A stretch of DNA of 64,000 nucleotides. It comes from Velthaea sp965214335 (GTDB lineage Bacteria; Vulcanimicrobiota; Vulcanimicrobiia; Vulcanimicrobiales; Vulcanimicrobiaceae). Made by a program: the position numbers and the translations under genes. The stretch is from the NCBI GenBank assembly GCA_965214335.1, contig CBDCBO010000014.1:496001-560000 (forward strand). The letters run 5' to 3'. Positions within the stretch are counted from its first letter, which is position 1. Every line of letters begins with the position of its first letter. Below the pieces are notes generated by a model. That model was not told the DNA's origin. It worked only from the letters and a program-made list of their open reading frames with translations, and ran no database searches. Positions 7,524 through 14,904 of the stretch are shown here, piece by piece.

Positions 7524-8821
7524 GCCGGTACGTATTCAACGACGGTTCGGTTTGCGGTTCGCAGATAGGTATCGGCGACGCGCTGCACATCCTGGGCACT
7601 CACTGCTAAATACCGTTCGAGGTCGGTGTTGACGGCATCGGGATCGCCGCGTTCGACCGCCGCGCGTACCAGCGACAGCGCGATGCCGTTATACGTTTGG
7701 CGGCCACGCACGAACGAGCTGGCGATCTGCGTTTTCGCCCGCTGCATCTCATATTCGCTCACGAGCTCGGTACGCAGCCGTTCGATCTCAGCATCGAGTG
7801 CCGCCCGCGCATCGGCAATTTCCTTACCGCGGCTCAAGATCGCCGAGAACTCGAATAAACCAGCATGCTCGCGCAAATCAGCCCGCGCGTACGCGCTTGA
7901 CGCAAGCGCTTTACCGTAGACGAGCGACTGATAGAGCCGCGAGCTTTTGCCCGCGCCGAGAACCGTTTCAGCAAGGTCGAGCGCGGCGGCTTCGGGAGCG
8001 TTGGCCGGTGGAATGTGGTAGGCGTAATCGATCGCCGGCAGCGGCACGTTCGGTGCGCTATAGCGAATGGAACGCTCGGCGGTCTGGGGCGGCTCGGTGA
8101 CGGTAACACGCGGAATACTGCCCGGCGGCCGCACGATCGCGCCGAAGTAGCGATCGATCCACCCATTCGCCTCGGCCGGATCGAAGTCGCCGACCACCAC
8201 GAGCACCGCATTGTCCGGCCGGTAATACGTAGCGTGGAATAAGACGACGTCATCGAGTGTCGCGGCGTTGAGATTATCGGGGTCGCCGATCACGCCGCGC
8301 TTATACGGATGCGTGGTAAACGCCTCACGATTCACGAGTTCGTCGAGCATGCCGTACGGTTCGGCCAAAATGCGCTGATCGTATTCGCCGATGACGACTT
8401 CCCGTTCGGTAACAAAGTGCGCCTGCGTGATGCGTAGCGCCGCTAACCGATCGGCTTCCGCCCAGAGCAGCGTTTCGAGATGATTGGACGGCACCACTTC
8501 GTAGTAGTTGGTGATGTCTTCGGCCGTGAAGGCGTTGTTATATCCGCCGACATCTTCAGTGAGGCGGTCGATCGTCTCGGGCACGGTGTTGGATGTCCCC
8601 TTGAACATCAAATGTTCGAACAGATGCGCGAATCCGGAGCGGCCCGGCGGGTCATCTTTGCCACCGACCCGATACCCGACGTTGATGGCGACCGATGGCG
8701 AGCGGTGATCCTCCACCAGCAGCACGCGCAAGCCGTTCGGAAGGGTGCGGTCGGTGAAGTCGATCGGCGTCAAAGCAATCGCCGCGCGCGTCGGTTGGGC
8801 AACAGGTCCGGTCATTTCCAC
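7520..8821 (-). CDS. M16 family zinc metallopeptidase, catalytic subunit
   Basis: 433-residue peptidase with the inverted zinc motif HLFEH near residue 66 and the distal glutamate in TEREVVIGEYD near 142, all needed for metal binding and catalysis. The second domain has the usual RADLREHAGLFEFSA arrangement. It starts with ATG (MEMTGPVAQP) and is translationally coupled to the non-catalytic homologue downstream. Together they probably cleave peptides or small proteins as a heterodimer. No lipoprotein or Sec signal is visible, so the location is uncertain. Confidence 0.92.
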   Translation of the reverse strand: MEMTGPVAQPTRAAIALTPIDFTDRTLPNGLRVLLVEDHRSPSVAINVGYRVGGKDDPPGRSGFAHLFEHLMFKGTSNTVPETIDRLTEDVGGYNNAFTAEDITNYYEVVPSNHLETLLWAEADRLAALRITQAHFVTEREVVIGEYDQRILAEPYGMLDELVNREAFTTHPYKRGVIGDPDNLNAATLDDVVLFHATYYRPDNAVLVVVGDFDPAEANGWIDRYFGAIVRPPGSIPRVTVTEPPQTAERSIRYSAPNVPLPAIDYAYHIPPANAPEAAALDLAETVLGAGKSSRLYQSLVYGKALASSAYARADLREHAGLFEFSAILSRGKEIADARAALDAEIERLRTELVSEYEMQRAKTQIASSFVRGRQTYNGIALSLVRAAVERGDPDAVNTDLERYLAVSAQDVQRVADTYLRTANRTVVEYVPA

Positions 8822-8833
8822 GCAATCTTGAGA

Positions 8834-9101
8834 CTAGGTTGATGGTCCCTCCTCGTTTGCGCCCGAACCCGTCAAGAATCTTGCCTTGCGGCCCGGCGGC
8901 GACACGGCGATGTCGCGCCGATCGGCGTTACTTCGCGGCAAAGTGCGTCGCGACGCGAAAGCGATCCGCTGCACTTGGGCGAGCAGCAGTTGCACCGACG
9001 CCGTGTCGGCGTCCGTCCAGCGCCGAGCTTGCGGCACACACGATGGAGGCCACAACGCCGGAGATGGCGCGCCGATTCGGCTGGTCTTCGTCGGCGATCG
9101 A
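8834..9101 (-). other. Intergenic stretch with a possible GAF-domain remnant
   Basis: No intact gene fits between the GGDEF gene and the M16 pair. In one minus-strand frame the string PQARRWTDADTASVQLLL resembles the last strand and helix of GAF domains, but upstream the frame loses any GAF character and no start codon is suitable. It could be the decayed end of a sensory gene that once stood beside the diguanylate cyclase. This is a weak, motif-only impression. Confidence 0.2.
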
Positions 9102-10289
9102 CTAGCGGAGCCCGCGTTTCTCCGTCGCCGGCACCAATGCATGGCCCCGGGCGTCGGCGTACGCCATAACACTATTTCTTCCGCGATGCTTTGCGGCATA
9201 GAGCGCCGAGTCGGCCTGCGCGCGCAAGGCGATTGCATCGATATCCTGTCCCGCAGTTGACGAGATTCCGATGCTGATCGTGCAGCCGAGCAGCGCCGCG
9301 GCATCTTGCCGCAAACGCTCCATTGTCGCCAGCGCGTCGCTCAGATCCGTGTCCGGCAGTACAAGTGCGAATTCATCGCCACCAAGACGAAAGCCGCGGT
9401 CCGATTTCCGGAGCCCGAGCAGCAACGTGCCCAACGTCGACAAAACCCGATCGCCTTCAATATGTCCTTGCGTATCATTGACCGTTTTAAAATTGTCAAC
9501 GTCGATAAGAGCTAACGATACGGTTCTGCCGTCGTGCACGTTGCGCGCAAGCTCGCACTCGAAACCTTCCTGATATGCCCGATGGTTGCCCAGCCCCGTT
9601 AGCGTATCGGTGAGCGACGCTTGAGCGAACCGTTGGAGCTCCGCGGAGCGTACGCGTTCGATAACGGCCCGGTAGCGCATTATGACATACGCCGACGCCG
9701 CCAGAAGTGCGCCGCCGATAGCGGTCGCCAAGAGCATCAGCTTGAGGATTTGGGTTTGGGTTTGGTCGAGTTCGGTCAACGCCGCGTTGGCGATGGCATG
9801 CTGATTTGCGGCATGTCGATCGATCCGGCTTTGCATCATTTCAAAAAGCCGGGTCGAGCGCTCGAAGGTCGCTCCGGCGCCATGCGCGTTCGCATCGATC
9901 TCGGCGAACAGCTGGCGCAGAATACCAACGTATTTCGCGTGATCGGCCAACGCTTGAACGACGAACCCGCGATTCGTATCGGTGCCGCGTTGAGCGATCT
10001 GCCCCAGCGTTGCATCAATGGCTTGCGCCGCGGCGTGCTCGGCAACGACATTGGCATACCAATCGGAATTCTGCCAGTTCAAGCCGTGAACGCGAACGAG
10101 CGACGCCTCTTTCCAGAGCTCGCGCTCGACGTATTCGTATTGCTGGCTCAATGACACCGCCGCTTGCGTTCGATGCGCGGCACCGCGAATGGTCGCGATA
10201 CCAAGCATGGTGAACAACAACAACCCGACGAAAACGACGACGAGTGCTCCGGAGGCGATGTTCGTGCTGATACGGGCATGTTCGCGCAT
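9102..10289 (-). CDS. Membrane-anchored diguanylate cyclase
   Basis: 395-residue protein predicted to make cyclic di-GMP. A transmembrane helix at about 13-33, a periplasmic all-helical sensor region (35-180) and a second helix at about 181-203 precede the GGDEF domain. The active site GGDEF is intact at 303-307 and the inhibitory I-site RKSD lies at 294-297, five residues upstream, so product feedback is expected. The substrate-binding LIDVDNFKTVND block is present. It is a single gene downstream of the TetR gene on the same strand, about 100 bases away. The sensed signal is unknown. Confidence 0.93.
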   Translation of the reverse strand: MREHARISTNIASGALVVVFVGLLLFTMLGIATIRGAAHRTQAAVSLSQQYEYVERELWKEASLVRVHGLNWQNSDWYANVVAEHAAAQAIDATLGQIAQRGTDTNRGFVVQALADHAKYVGILRQLFAEIDANAHGAGATFERSTRLFEMMQSRIDRHAANQHAIANAALTELDQTQTQILKLMLLATAIGGALLAASAYVIMRYRAVIERVRSAELQRFAQASLTDTLTGLGNHRAYQEGFECELARNVHDGRTVSLALIDVDNFKTVNDTQGHIEGDRVLSTLGTLLLGLRKSDRGFRLGGDEFALVLPDTDLSDALATMERLRQDAAALLGCTISIGISSTAGQDIDAIALRAQADSALYAAKHRGRNSVMAYADARGHALVPATEKRGLR

Positions 10290-10391
10290 ACGCCGGCGTT
10301 AGGTCTTCATCCTCACAAACTATGTATCGGCGGCCGCTCTACTAACTTGAGGTAAAGATCCATGCGCTGTCCATGAAACGTGCGCAGCATT

Positions 10392-10973
10392 TTAGGCACC
10401 AAAATCGCGCATGCCGCGAACGAGCAGTTCGACGAGTCGCCGCGGCTCGTACCGCGAATCGGCGCCGCGTACGATGCAAAGATTGCCGATGCCTCGCATT
10501 AATTCATAGGCGTCCGTGCCCGAGCGGATTTCACCGGCGGTTTGTGCCGCTCGCAGTAAGTGTGCGCAAACGGGGACTAACCGATTGAGAAAATACGCGT
10601 GCAAGCCGGCGAAATCGGCGTTATCTGCTTGTAATGCGTCGGCAAGGCCGTGCTTCGTGGCGAGAAAATCGACGAAGAGATCGATCCACTGACGCAGTGC
10701 GGCAAGTGGTGAATCGGCATCGGCCAGCAACGCTGGACCCGCGTCTGCGCAGGCTTCGATCTGATGACGGTAGACTGCGATGACGAGATCGGTGCGCGTT
10801 GGGAAATGGCGGTAGATGGTTCCGATGCCGACCCCGGCTTCCGCGGCGATGTCGCGGATGGGTGCGTCGACGCCGGAAACGATGAAAACGGCGGCCGCCG
10901 CCGTCAGCAGGGTTTGCTCGTTCCGATGAGCGTCAGCTCGCTTGCCGCGAGCCGGCGTCGACTGCTCGGTCAT
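10392..10973 (-). CDS. TetR family transcriptional repressor
   Basis: 193-residue regulator starting at ATG 10973 (MTEQSTPARGKRADA), with AGGGG about 10 bases upstream. The N-terminal helix-turn-helix is typical: DIAAEAGVGIGTIYRHFPTR near residues 40-60. The C-terminal helical domain, which would bind the inducer, is divergent. It lies head to head with an alpha/beta hydrolase, and the 158-base gap holds overlapping inverted repeats within the hydrolase promoter. It most likely represses the hydrolase and itself. Confidence 0.92.
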   Translation of the reverse strand: MTEQSTPARGKRADAHRNEQTLLTAAAAVFIVSGVDAPIRDIAAEAGVGIGTIYRHFPTRTDLVIAVYRHQIEACADAGPALLADADSPLAALRQWIDLFVDFLATKHGLADALQADNADFAGLHAYFLNRLVPVCAHLLRAAQTAGEIRSGTDAYELMRGIGNLCIVRGADSRYEPRRLVELLVRGMRDFGA

Positions 10974-10994
10974 TGACTGTCGCCCCTGTTCATC

Positions 10995-11030
10995 TTGACA
11001 TATGGAACATTGTTCCGTATTATTCGGAAC
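10995..11030 (+). promoter_or_regulatory. Hydrolase promoter with overlapping TetR-type operators
   Basis: TTGACA (10995-11000), a 17-base spacer and TATTAT (11018-11023) form a near-consensus sigma-70 promoter reading towards the alpha/beta hydrolase. The spacer holds the palindrome GGAACA-T-TGTTCC (11004-11016). A second repeat, GTTCCG, seven bases, CGGAAC (11012-11030), spans the -10. Three GGAAC half-sites in alternating orientation suggest cooperative binding of a TetR dimer. That the adjacent TetR protein is the binder is inferred. Confidence 0.75.
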
Positions 11031-11131
11031 GACGATCCGTTTTAAATGATAGCGCACCCGGGTCGTTCGTGCCAGCCACGCCACTCGCGCGTCCGATCGC
11101 GGCGCGACATTTCAGCAAAGCGAAGTGCATC

Positions 11132-12094
11132 ATGACTGATACCACGTACGCAGCGACGACCGTTCCCACAGTTCCCGTTCTCTCGATCGCTCCGGTCGTG
11201 CTGCCCGCGCCGGGCCGCGCGGTCGACCTCCACCTGCGCGTTTCCACGCCTTTGACCGGCGGCGAGTTACCGCTCATCTTGCTTTCACACGGTCTGGGCC
11301 ATTCCAACCATCTGTCGTCGCTCGACGGGTACGCGCCGCTGGCAAATTTCTGGGCGGCGCGCGGCTTCGTCGTGATTCAACCGACGCACCTCGACTCAAA
11401 AACGCTCGGCGACGTTTCCGGCGGTTCGAAAGCACCGCGCCATTGGCGTACGCGCGCCGAAGACATGTCGTTCATCCTCGACCATCTCGACGCGATCGAG
11501 GCCGCGGTTCCGCAGCTCGGGGGCCGTATCCGCCGCGACCGCGTCGCGGTCGCCGGGCACTCGATGGGTGGCCATACCGCAAGCCTGTTGCTCGGCGCAC
11601 GGCTTACGGATCCAACGGACGGCTCTGAAGTCAATCTCTACGAGCCGCGCGTTTCGGCCGGCGTTCTGCTCGCCGCGCCAGGCCGCGGTGGCGATGCGCT
11701 AACGTCCTTTACCGCCGAGAATTACTCGTTCTTCGCGACCACCGATTTCTCGCAAATGACGGCGCCGGCACTGATTGTCGCCGGCGATCGCGACGCTTCG
11801 GCGCACCTGACCGTGAGCGGTCCGGCGTGGCACGCAGATCCCTACGTTCTGGCACCCGGCCCCAAGTCGCTACTCACCCTGTTCGAAGCCGGGCACGGCC
11901 TCGGCGGAGTCTCCGGATACGACGTCGACGAGACAACCGACGAGAATCCCGACCGCGTGGAAGCCGTCGGATGGCTTACGTGGGCGTACCTCCGCACCCA
12001 GCTCGGCATCGACCCTAACGCTTGGCAAACGGCCATGAGCGCACTGCCGATGGCGAAAACGCCGCTCGGACGAGTCGACTCGAAAGAGAATTGA
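11132..12094 (+). CDS. Alpha/beta hydrolase (chlorophyllase/dienelactone hydrolase-like)
   Basis: 320-residue hydrolase. The oxyanion region LLSHGLGHSNH lies near residue 52 and the nucleophile elbow GHSMGGH near 142; the acid and histidine are probably in the GDRDAS and FEAGHGLGG segments near 217 and 250. The layout resembles chlorophyllase-like or poly-ester hydrolases that act on ester bonds; the true substrate is unknown. ATG 11132 is preferred because the conserved region begins soon after it and the promoter lies at 10995-11023. Regulation by the divergent TetR repressor is likely. Confidence 0.85.
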   Translation: MTDTTYAATTVPTVPVLSIAPVVLPAPGRAVDLHLRVSTPLTGGELPLILLSHGLGHSNHLSSLDGYAPLANFWAARGFVVIQPTHLDSKTLGDVSGGSKAPRHWRTRAEDMSFILDHLDAIEAAVPQLGGRIRRDRVAVAGHSMGGHTASLLLGARLTDPTDGSEVNLYEPRVSAGVLLAAPGRGGDALTSFTAENYSFFATTDFSQMTAPALIVAGDRDASAHLTVSGPAWHADPYVLAPGPKSLLTLFEAGHGLGGVSGYDVDETTDENPDRVEAVGWLTWAYLRTQLGIDPNAWQTAMSALPMAKTPLGRVDSKEN

Positions 12095-12119
12095 CATCGA
12101 ACATACGTTCGATTATGCT
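12091..12119 (+). promoter_or_regulatory. SOS promoter of imuA with LexA box
   Basis: TTGACA (12091-12096), a 17-base spacer and TATGCT (12114-12119). The spacer contains CGAACATACGTTCG (12098-12111), an exact match to the CGAACRNRYGTTCG LexA box known from Bacillus. Only eight bases separate the -10 from the imuA ATG, so the transcript should be leaderless or nearly so. Confidence 0.9.
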
Positions 12120-12127
12120 GTTCCCCC

Positions 12128-12901
12128 ATGGCATCACCGTCCGCGTTCGCGGAGCTACGTGAGCGGCTCGATCATCGCTTCCGCGACACGACCCTCGCTG
12201 CATTCGTGGCCGCGGGCGATACCGTTTTAGCTAGCGGCGTGGCCGATTTCGATCGTATTCTGGGCGGCGGATTGCCGCGGGGAACAATTTCAACCGTCGA
12301 AGGCGCACCGAGTTCAGGCCGCCTAGCGGTAGCGGCTCGGCTGCTGGCAACGGCGACGGCGAGCGGATTAGCGGCGGTGGTCGGCACTCCGGTTTTTCCT
12401 CCGGCGCTGGCGGCAGCCGGGGTACGGCTCGAGCGGCTGCTCATCGTTGACACCGCGGATCGGGTCGGCGCGGCGCGCGCCGGCGATATTCTGTTACGTT
12501 CGGGCGTCTTCACCGTCGTTATCATACCGGCGTTGCCGAGCGGGCGCGGAACGGGTTCGGCAACCTGGACCCGCTTGGCCAGCTTGGCGCATCGGGCCAA
12601 TGCCGTGCTGCTCGCGATCGGCGGCGAAGCGTCGGGCGAACTGCGCTATTTCGCCTCGGTACGGGTTGAAACGGCGATCGAACGGGTGCGCTGGAACGGG
12701 CCCCCCGGGCATTTTGGGGCCCTCGCCGGTTACGATGTCCGTGTTACCGTGCGCAAACACAAACGCGCCGCACCAGGTGCGAACGCGCTTGTTTCATGCA
12801 CGACGTTCGAGGAGTTCGCTCCGCTCGGGGCCGTGCGCGAGCGCCGGCTTGCACTGGCAGGAGCGCCGGTACGAACCCGGCTCACCTCGGCGGCCGGTTA
12901 A
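12128..12901 (+). CDS. imuA: ImuA-like mutasome component (RecA-related)
   Basis: 257-residue RecA-like protein of the ImuA/SulA-related group. It carries GVADFDRILGGGLPRGTIST near residues 38-57, which replaces the RecA core start, and the degenerate P-loop region EGAPSSGRLAV without a canonical GKT. ImuA works with ImuB and DnaE2 in SOS-induced translesion synthesis, where it is thought to bridge to RecA or the clamp. The LexA-controlled promoter immediately upstream supports this. Here imuA is not operonic with imuB: a separate minus-strand small gene lies between them and each has its own promoter. The stop shares TTAA with the stop of that small gene. Confidence 0.85.
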   Translation: MASPSAFAELRERLDHRFRDTTLAAFVAAGDTVLASGVADFDRILGGGLPRGTISTVEGAPSSGRLAVAARLLATATASGLAAVVGTPVFPPALAAAGVRLERLLIVDTADRVGAARAGDILLRSGVFTVVIIPALPSGRGTGSATWTRLASLAHRANAVLLAIGGEASGELRYFASVRVETAIERVRWNGPPGHFGALAGYDVRVTVRKHKRAAPGANALVSCTTFEEFAPLGAVRERRLALAGAPVRTRLTSAAG

Positions 12902-13011
12902 ATCAGTCCGATGAACTTGCTGGTGATACCGCTGCTAGCCGACTCCGGGCGATCGAGTAGTTCGGTCGCGAACCGGATGAGCGATCGAAACTTCGATGTG
13001 ATCGATTTCAT
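12898..13011 (-). CDS. 37-residue protein of unknown function between imuA and imuB
   Basis: ATG at 13011 follows an excellent ribosome binding site (GGAGG at 13021-13025, 9-nt spacer) and a strong promoter (-10 TATAAT, -35 TTGACG). The product begins MKSITSKFRSLIRFA, ends ITSKFIGLI, is basic at the N-terminus and could form an amphipathic helix in its first half. There is no signal peptide cleavage site. It is convergent with imuA, and the two stop codons share TTAA. No family was recognised. The strong expression signals on such a short frame are the main evidence that it is real. Confidence 0.65.
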   Translation of the reverse strand: MKSITSKFRSLIRFATELLDRPESASSGITSKFIGLI

Positions 13012-13060
13012 TTCTCGATGCCTCCAGAACAACGCGATGCGCAGAGCGCACCGTCCAATG

Positions 13061-13088
13061 ATTATAGGATACTTGAACTTTTCGTCAA
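13061..13088 (-). promoter_or_regulatory. Strong sigma-70 promoter for the 37-residue gene
   Basis: On the minus strand TTGACG (13083-13088), a 16-base spacer and a perfect TATAAT (13061-13066). Transcription would begin near 13054, giving a leader of about 43 bases with the GGAGG ribosome site. No LexA box is present, so unlike its neighbours this unit looks constitutive. The 270 bases between this promoter and the imuB promoter show no gene that I can support. Confidence 0.75.
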
Positions 13089-13356
13089 TTGAATCGGCCG
13101 TTTTGATAAAGTTTTTAACGAAAAACCTTGAAAAGACGCCTCTGAACCACTTGTCTAGCTAGGTTATCGTTTGCTTAATGCGGCGTCTCCCGGACCGTTC
13201 GGGCGCGCCGCCGCTCGGACGCGTGGGGATGAGCAGCACTTGTTTAGACGAGTTGTTTTACCGCTGCGTTACAAAACCGGTATGTCTTCTTGTCGGCAAA
13301 CTACGCCGGCCGAACCATGCCATAACAGCACCTGCAGCTGAGACTTCTGCCCTCAA

Positions 13357-13385
13357 TTGACATCGAACACGTGTTCGACTACGCT
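13357..13385 (+). promoter_or_regulatory. SOS promoter of imuB with LexA box
   Basis: TTGACA (13357-13362), 17 bases, TACGCT (13380-13385). The box CGAACACGTGTTCG (13364-13377) is a perfect palindrome and occupies the same place in the spacer as in the imuA promoter. Eight bases separate the -10 from the imuB ATG, again predicting a leaderless mRNA. Confidence 0.9.
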
Positions 13386-13393
13386 ACATTCCC

Positions 13394-14899
13394 ATGCCGA
13401 TTATCTGCGTTGTTGTGCCGGCCTTCCGGCTCGGCGTCGCACGCTTGAACGATCCAGCGGTTCCCGCCGACGGAGCCGTGCTCGTCGCCGACAAGCTTGA
13501 ACGCGGGCGGGTCGTCGAGTGTTCGGCACTCGCGACAACTCAGGGCGTACGCCCGGGCATGACGTTGGTTCAGGCCCAAGCGGCGGCTCGCGACGCCCGA
13601 GTCGTGCTGGACGATCCGGCGCGAAATCGAACCGTTTGGCAAGCGATGCTCGACGCACTCGATGCCGCTTCACCGCTTGTCGACGACGCGGGCTTGGGGT
13701 GCGCGTACGTGGAGATGCAGGGCATCACGGGCGGCACCAGCGGCTGGCTCGACGCCGTGCGCGGCGCGCTCGTCGCCTTTGCGTTGCCGCTACGCTTGGG
13801 TTTTGCCGCCAATCCGTTCGTTGCCCGGGCCGCTGCGCTCGTCCGCGACGGACTCAGCGTCGCAGACGGCATGGCGGCTGACTTTCTCGCGCCACTAGCG
13901 GTGGAAATGCTTGAACTCGACCCATCCGCCGTCGAACGCTTGGCACTTCTGGGCGTACATACACTGGGTGAACTGGCGGCGTTACCCCACGGTCCGTTCG
14001 TGCGGCGGTTCGGCGCCGATGGCGCGGTCTGGCACGATCGCGCCCGCGGCATCGACCCGCGGCCGTTACGGCCGCGCCCGCGCGTCATGCGGATCGACCG
14101 TACCATCTACGGTGAAGGCAGCGCGGCTAGCGAAGAACAGGTCCTCTTCGCTCTGCGAACTCTCGTCGGCCAGGTTGTCGACGACGTCAATGTGGCGGGC
14201 AAACGATGCGGCGAGCTGGTGCTCAGCCTCGAATGTGAAGATGGCGACGTGCAGGCCGTTACCACCCGCGTTGCGCAGCCCACCGCCCAGCCGGCGACGC
14301 TCTTTGAATTACTGCGCGCGCGGTTGGAAGGCATTGTCTTGCGTTCGCCCGTTACCGGACTACGATTAGCGGCGCACCGGTTGGAAAACGGCGGCGTGCA
14401 GATCGCGTTGTTCGCAGCCGGCGATCCGGATCCCGATGCACTCGGCATCGCCATTGCGCGGCTCGACGCGGCGCTGGGCGAACATCACGCGCTGCGTGCC
14501 CGCGTAACCGCTAGCGCCCGCATCGAGCAACGCTTCACCTTCGAGCCGTTCACGCTCGCGAGTACCTCGACGCTGCCCGGTATAGCGGGCAGCTCCGCGT
14601 TGCCCGGCGCAGTCGGCTCGGCCTTACCCGGCGCTGCGGGAGTGCAGTTTCACTTGGTCGATCCGAGGCCCGTCGACGTCCTGTTGCGCGCCGGAATGCC
14701 GCGCTTCATCGGTTCACCGCCGCAAGCCATTCTCGAAGTCGCCGGTCCCTGGCGAGTGAACGAAGGCTGGTGGATGCCGGCCACCGGAAGCGGCACGCCG
14801 CTCGTTCGCGACGAGTACGACGTTTTGCTCGAAGATGGTGCGCTCGTGCGAATCGCACGTGAAGGCACCGATTGGAGCGTCCGCGGCATCTATGATTGA
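13394..14899 (+). CDS. imuB: ImuB-like Y-family polymerase homologue
   Basis: 501-residue Y-family-like protein. The N-terminal palm resembles DinB in order (MPIICVVVPAFRLGVARLN; CSALATTQGVRPGMTLVQAQ near residue 43), but the catalytic acidic residues expected in DinB are not conserved, consistent with ImuB being a non-catalytic clamp-binding hub for DnaE2. A helix-hairpin-helix-like stretch, LALLGVHTLGELAALP, lies near 183. Near residues 394-416 a short repeat of the type LPG-A-G-S occurs three times, probably a flexible linker. The start is fixed by the leaderless SOS promoter eight bases upstream. Confidence 0.87.
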   Translation: MPIICVVVPAFRLGVARLNDPAVPADGAVLVADKLERGRVVECSALATTQGVRPGMTLVQAQAAARDARVVLDDPARNRTVWQAMLDALDAASPLVDDAGLGCAYVEMQGITGGTSGWLDAVRGALVAFALPLRLGFAANPFVARAAALVRDGLSVADGMAADFLAPLAVEMLELDPSAVERLALLGVHTLGELAALPHGPFVRRFGADGAVWHDRARGIDPRPLRPRPRVMRIDRTIYGEGSAASEEQVLFALRTLVGQVVDDVNVAGKRCGELVLSLECEDGDVQAVTTRVAQPTAQPATLFELLRARLEGIVLRSPVTGLRLAAHRLENGGVQIALFAAGDPDPDALGIAIARLDAALGEHHALRARVTASARIEQRFTFEPFTLASTSTLPGIAGSSALPGAVGSALPGAAGVQFHLVDPRPVDVLLRAGMPRFIGSPPQAILEVAGPWRVNEGWWMPATGSGTPLVRDEYDVLLEDGALVRIAREGTDWSVRGIYD

Positions 14900-14904
14900 C
14901 GCAC

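Noticed and set aside
12911..13162. 83-residue plus-strand frame between imuA and imuB
   Set aside because: No ribosome site; it runs antisense through the better supported 37-residue gene and its promoter.
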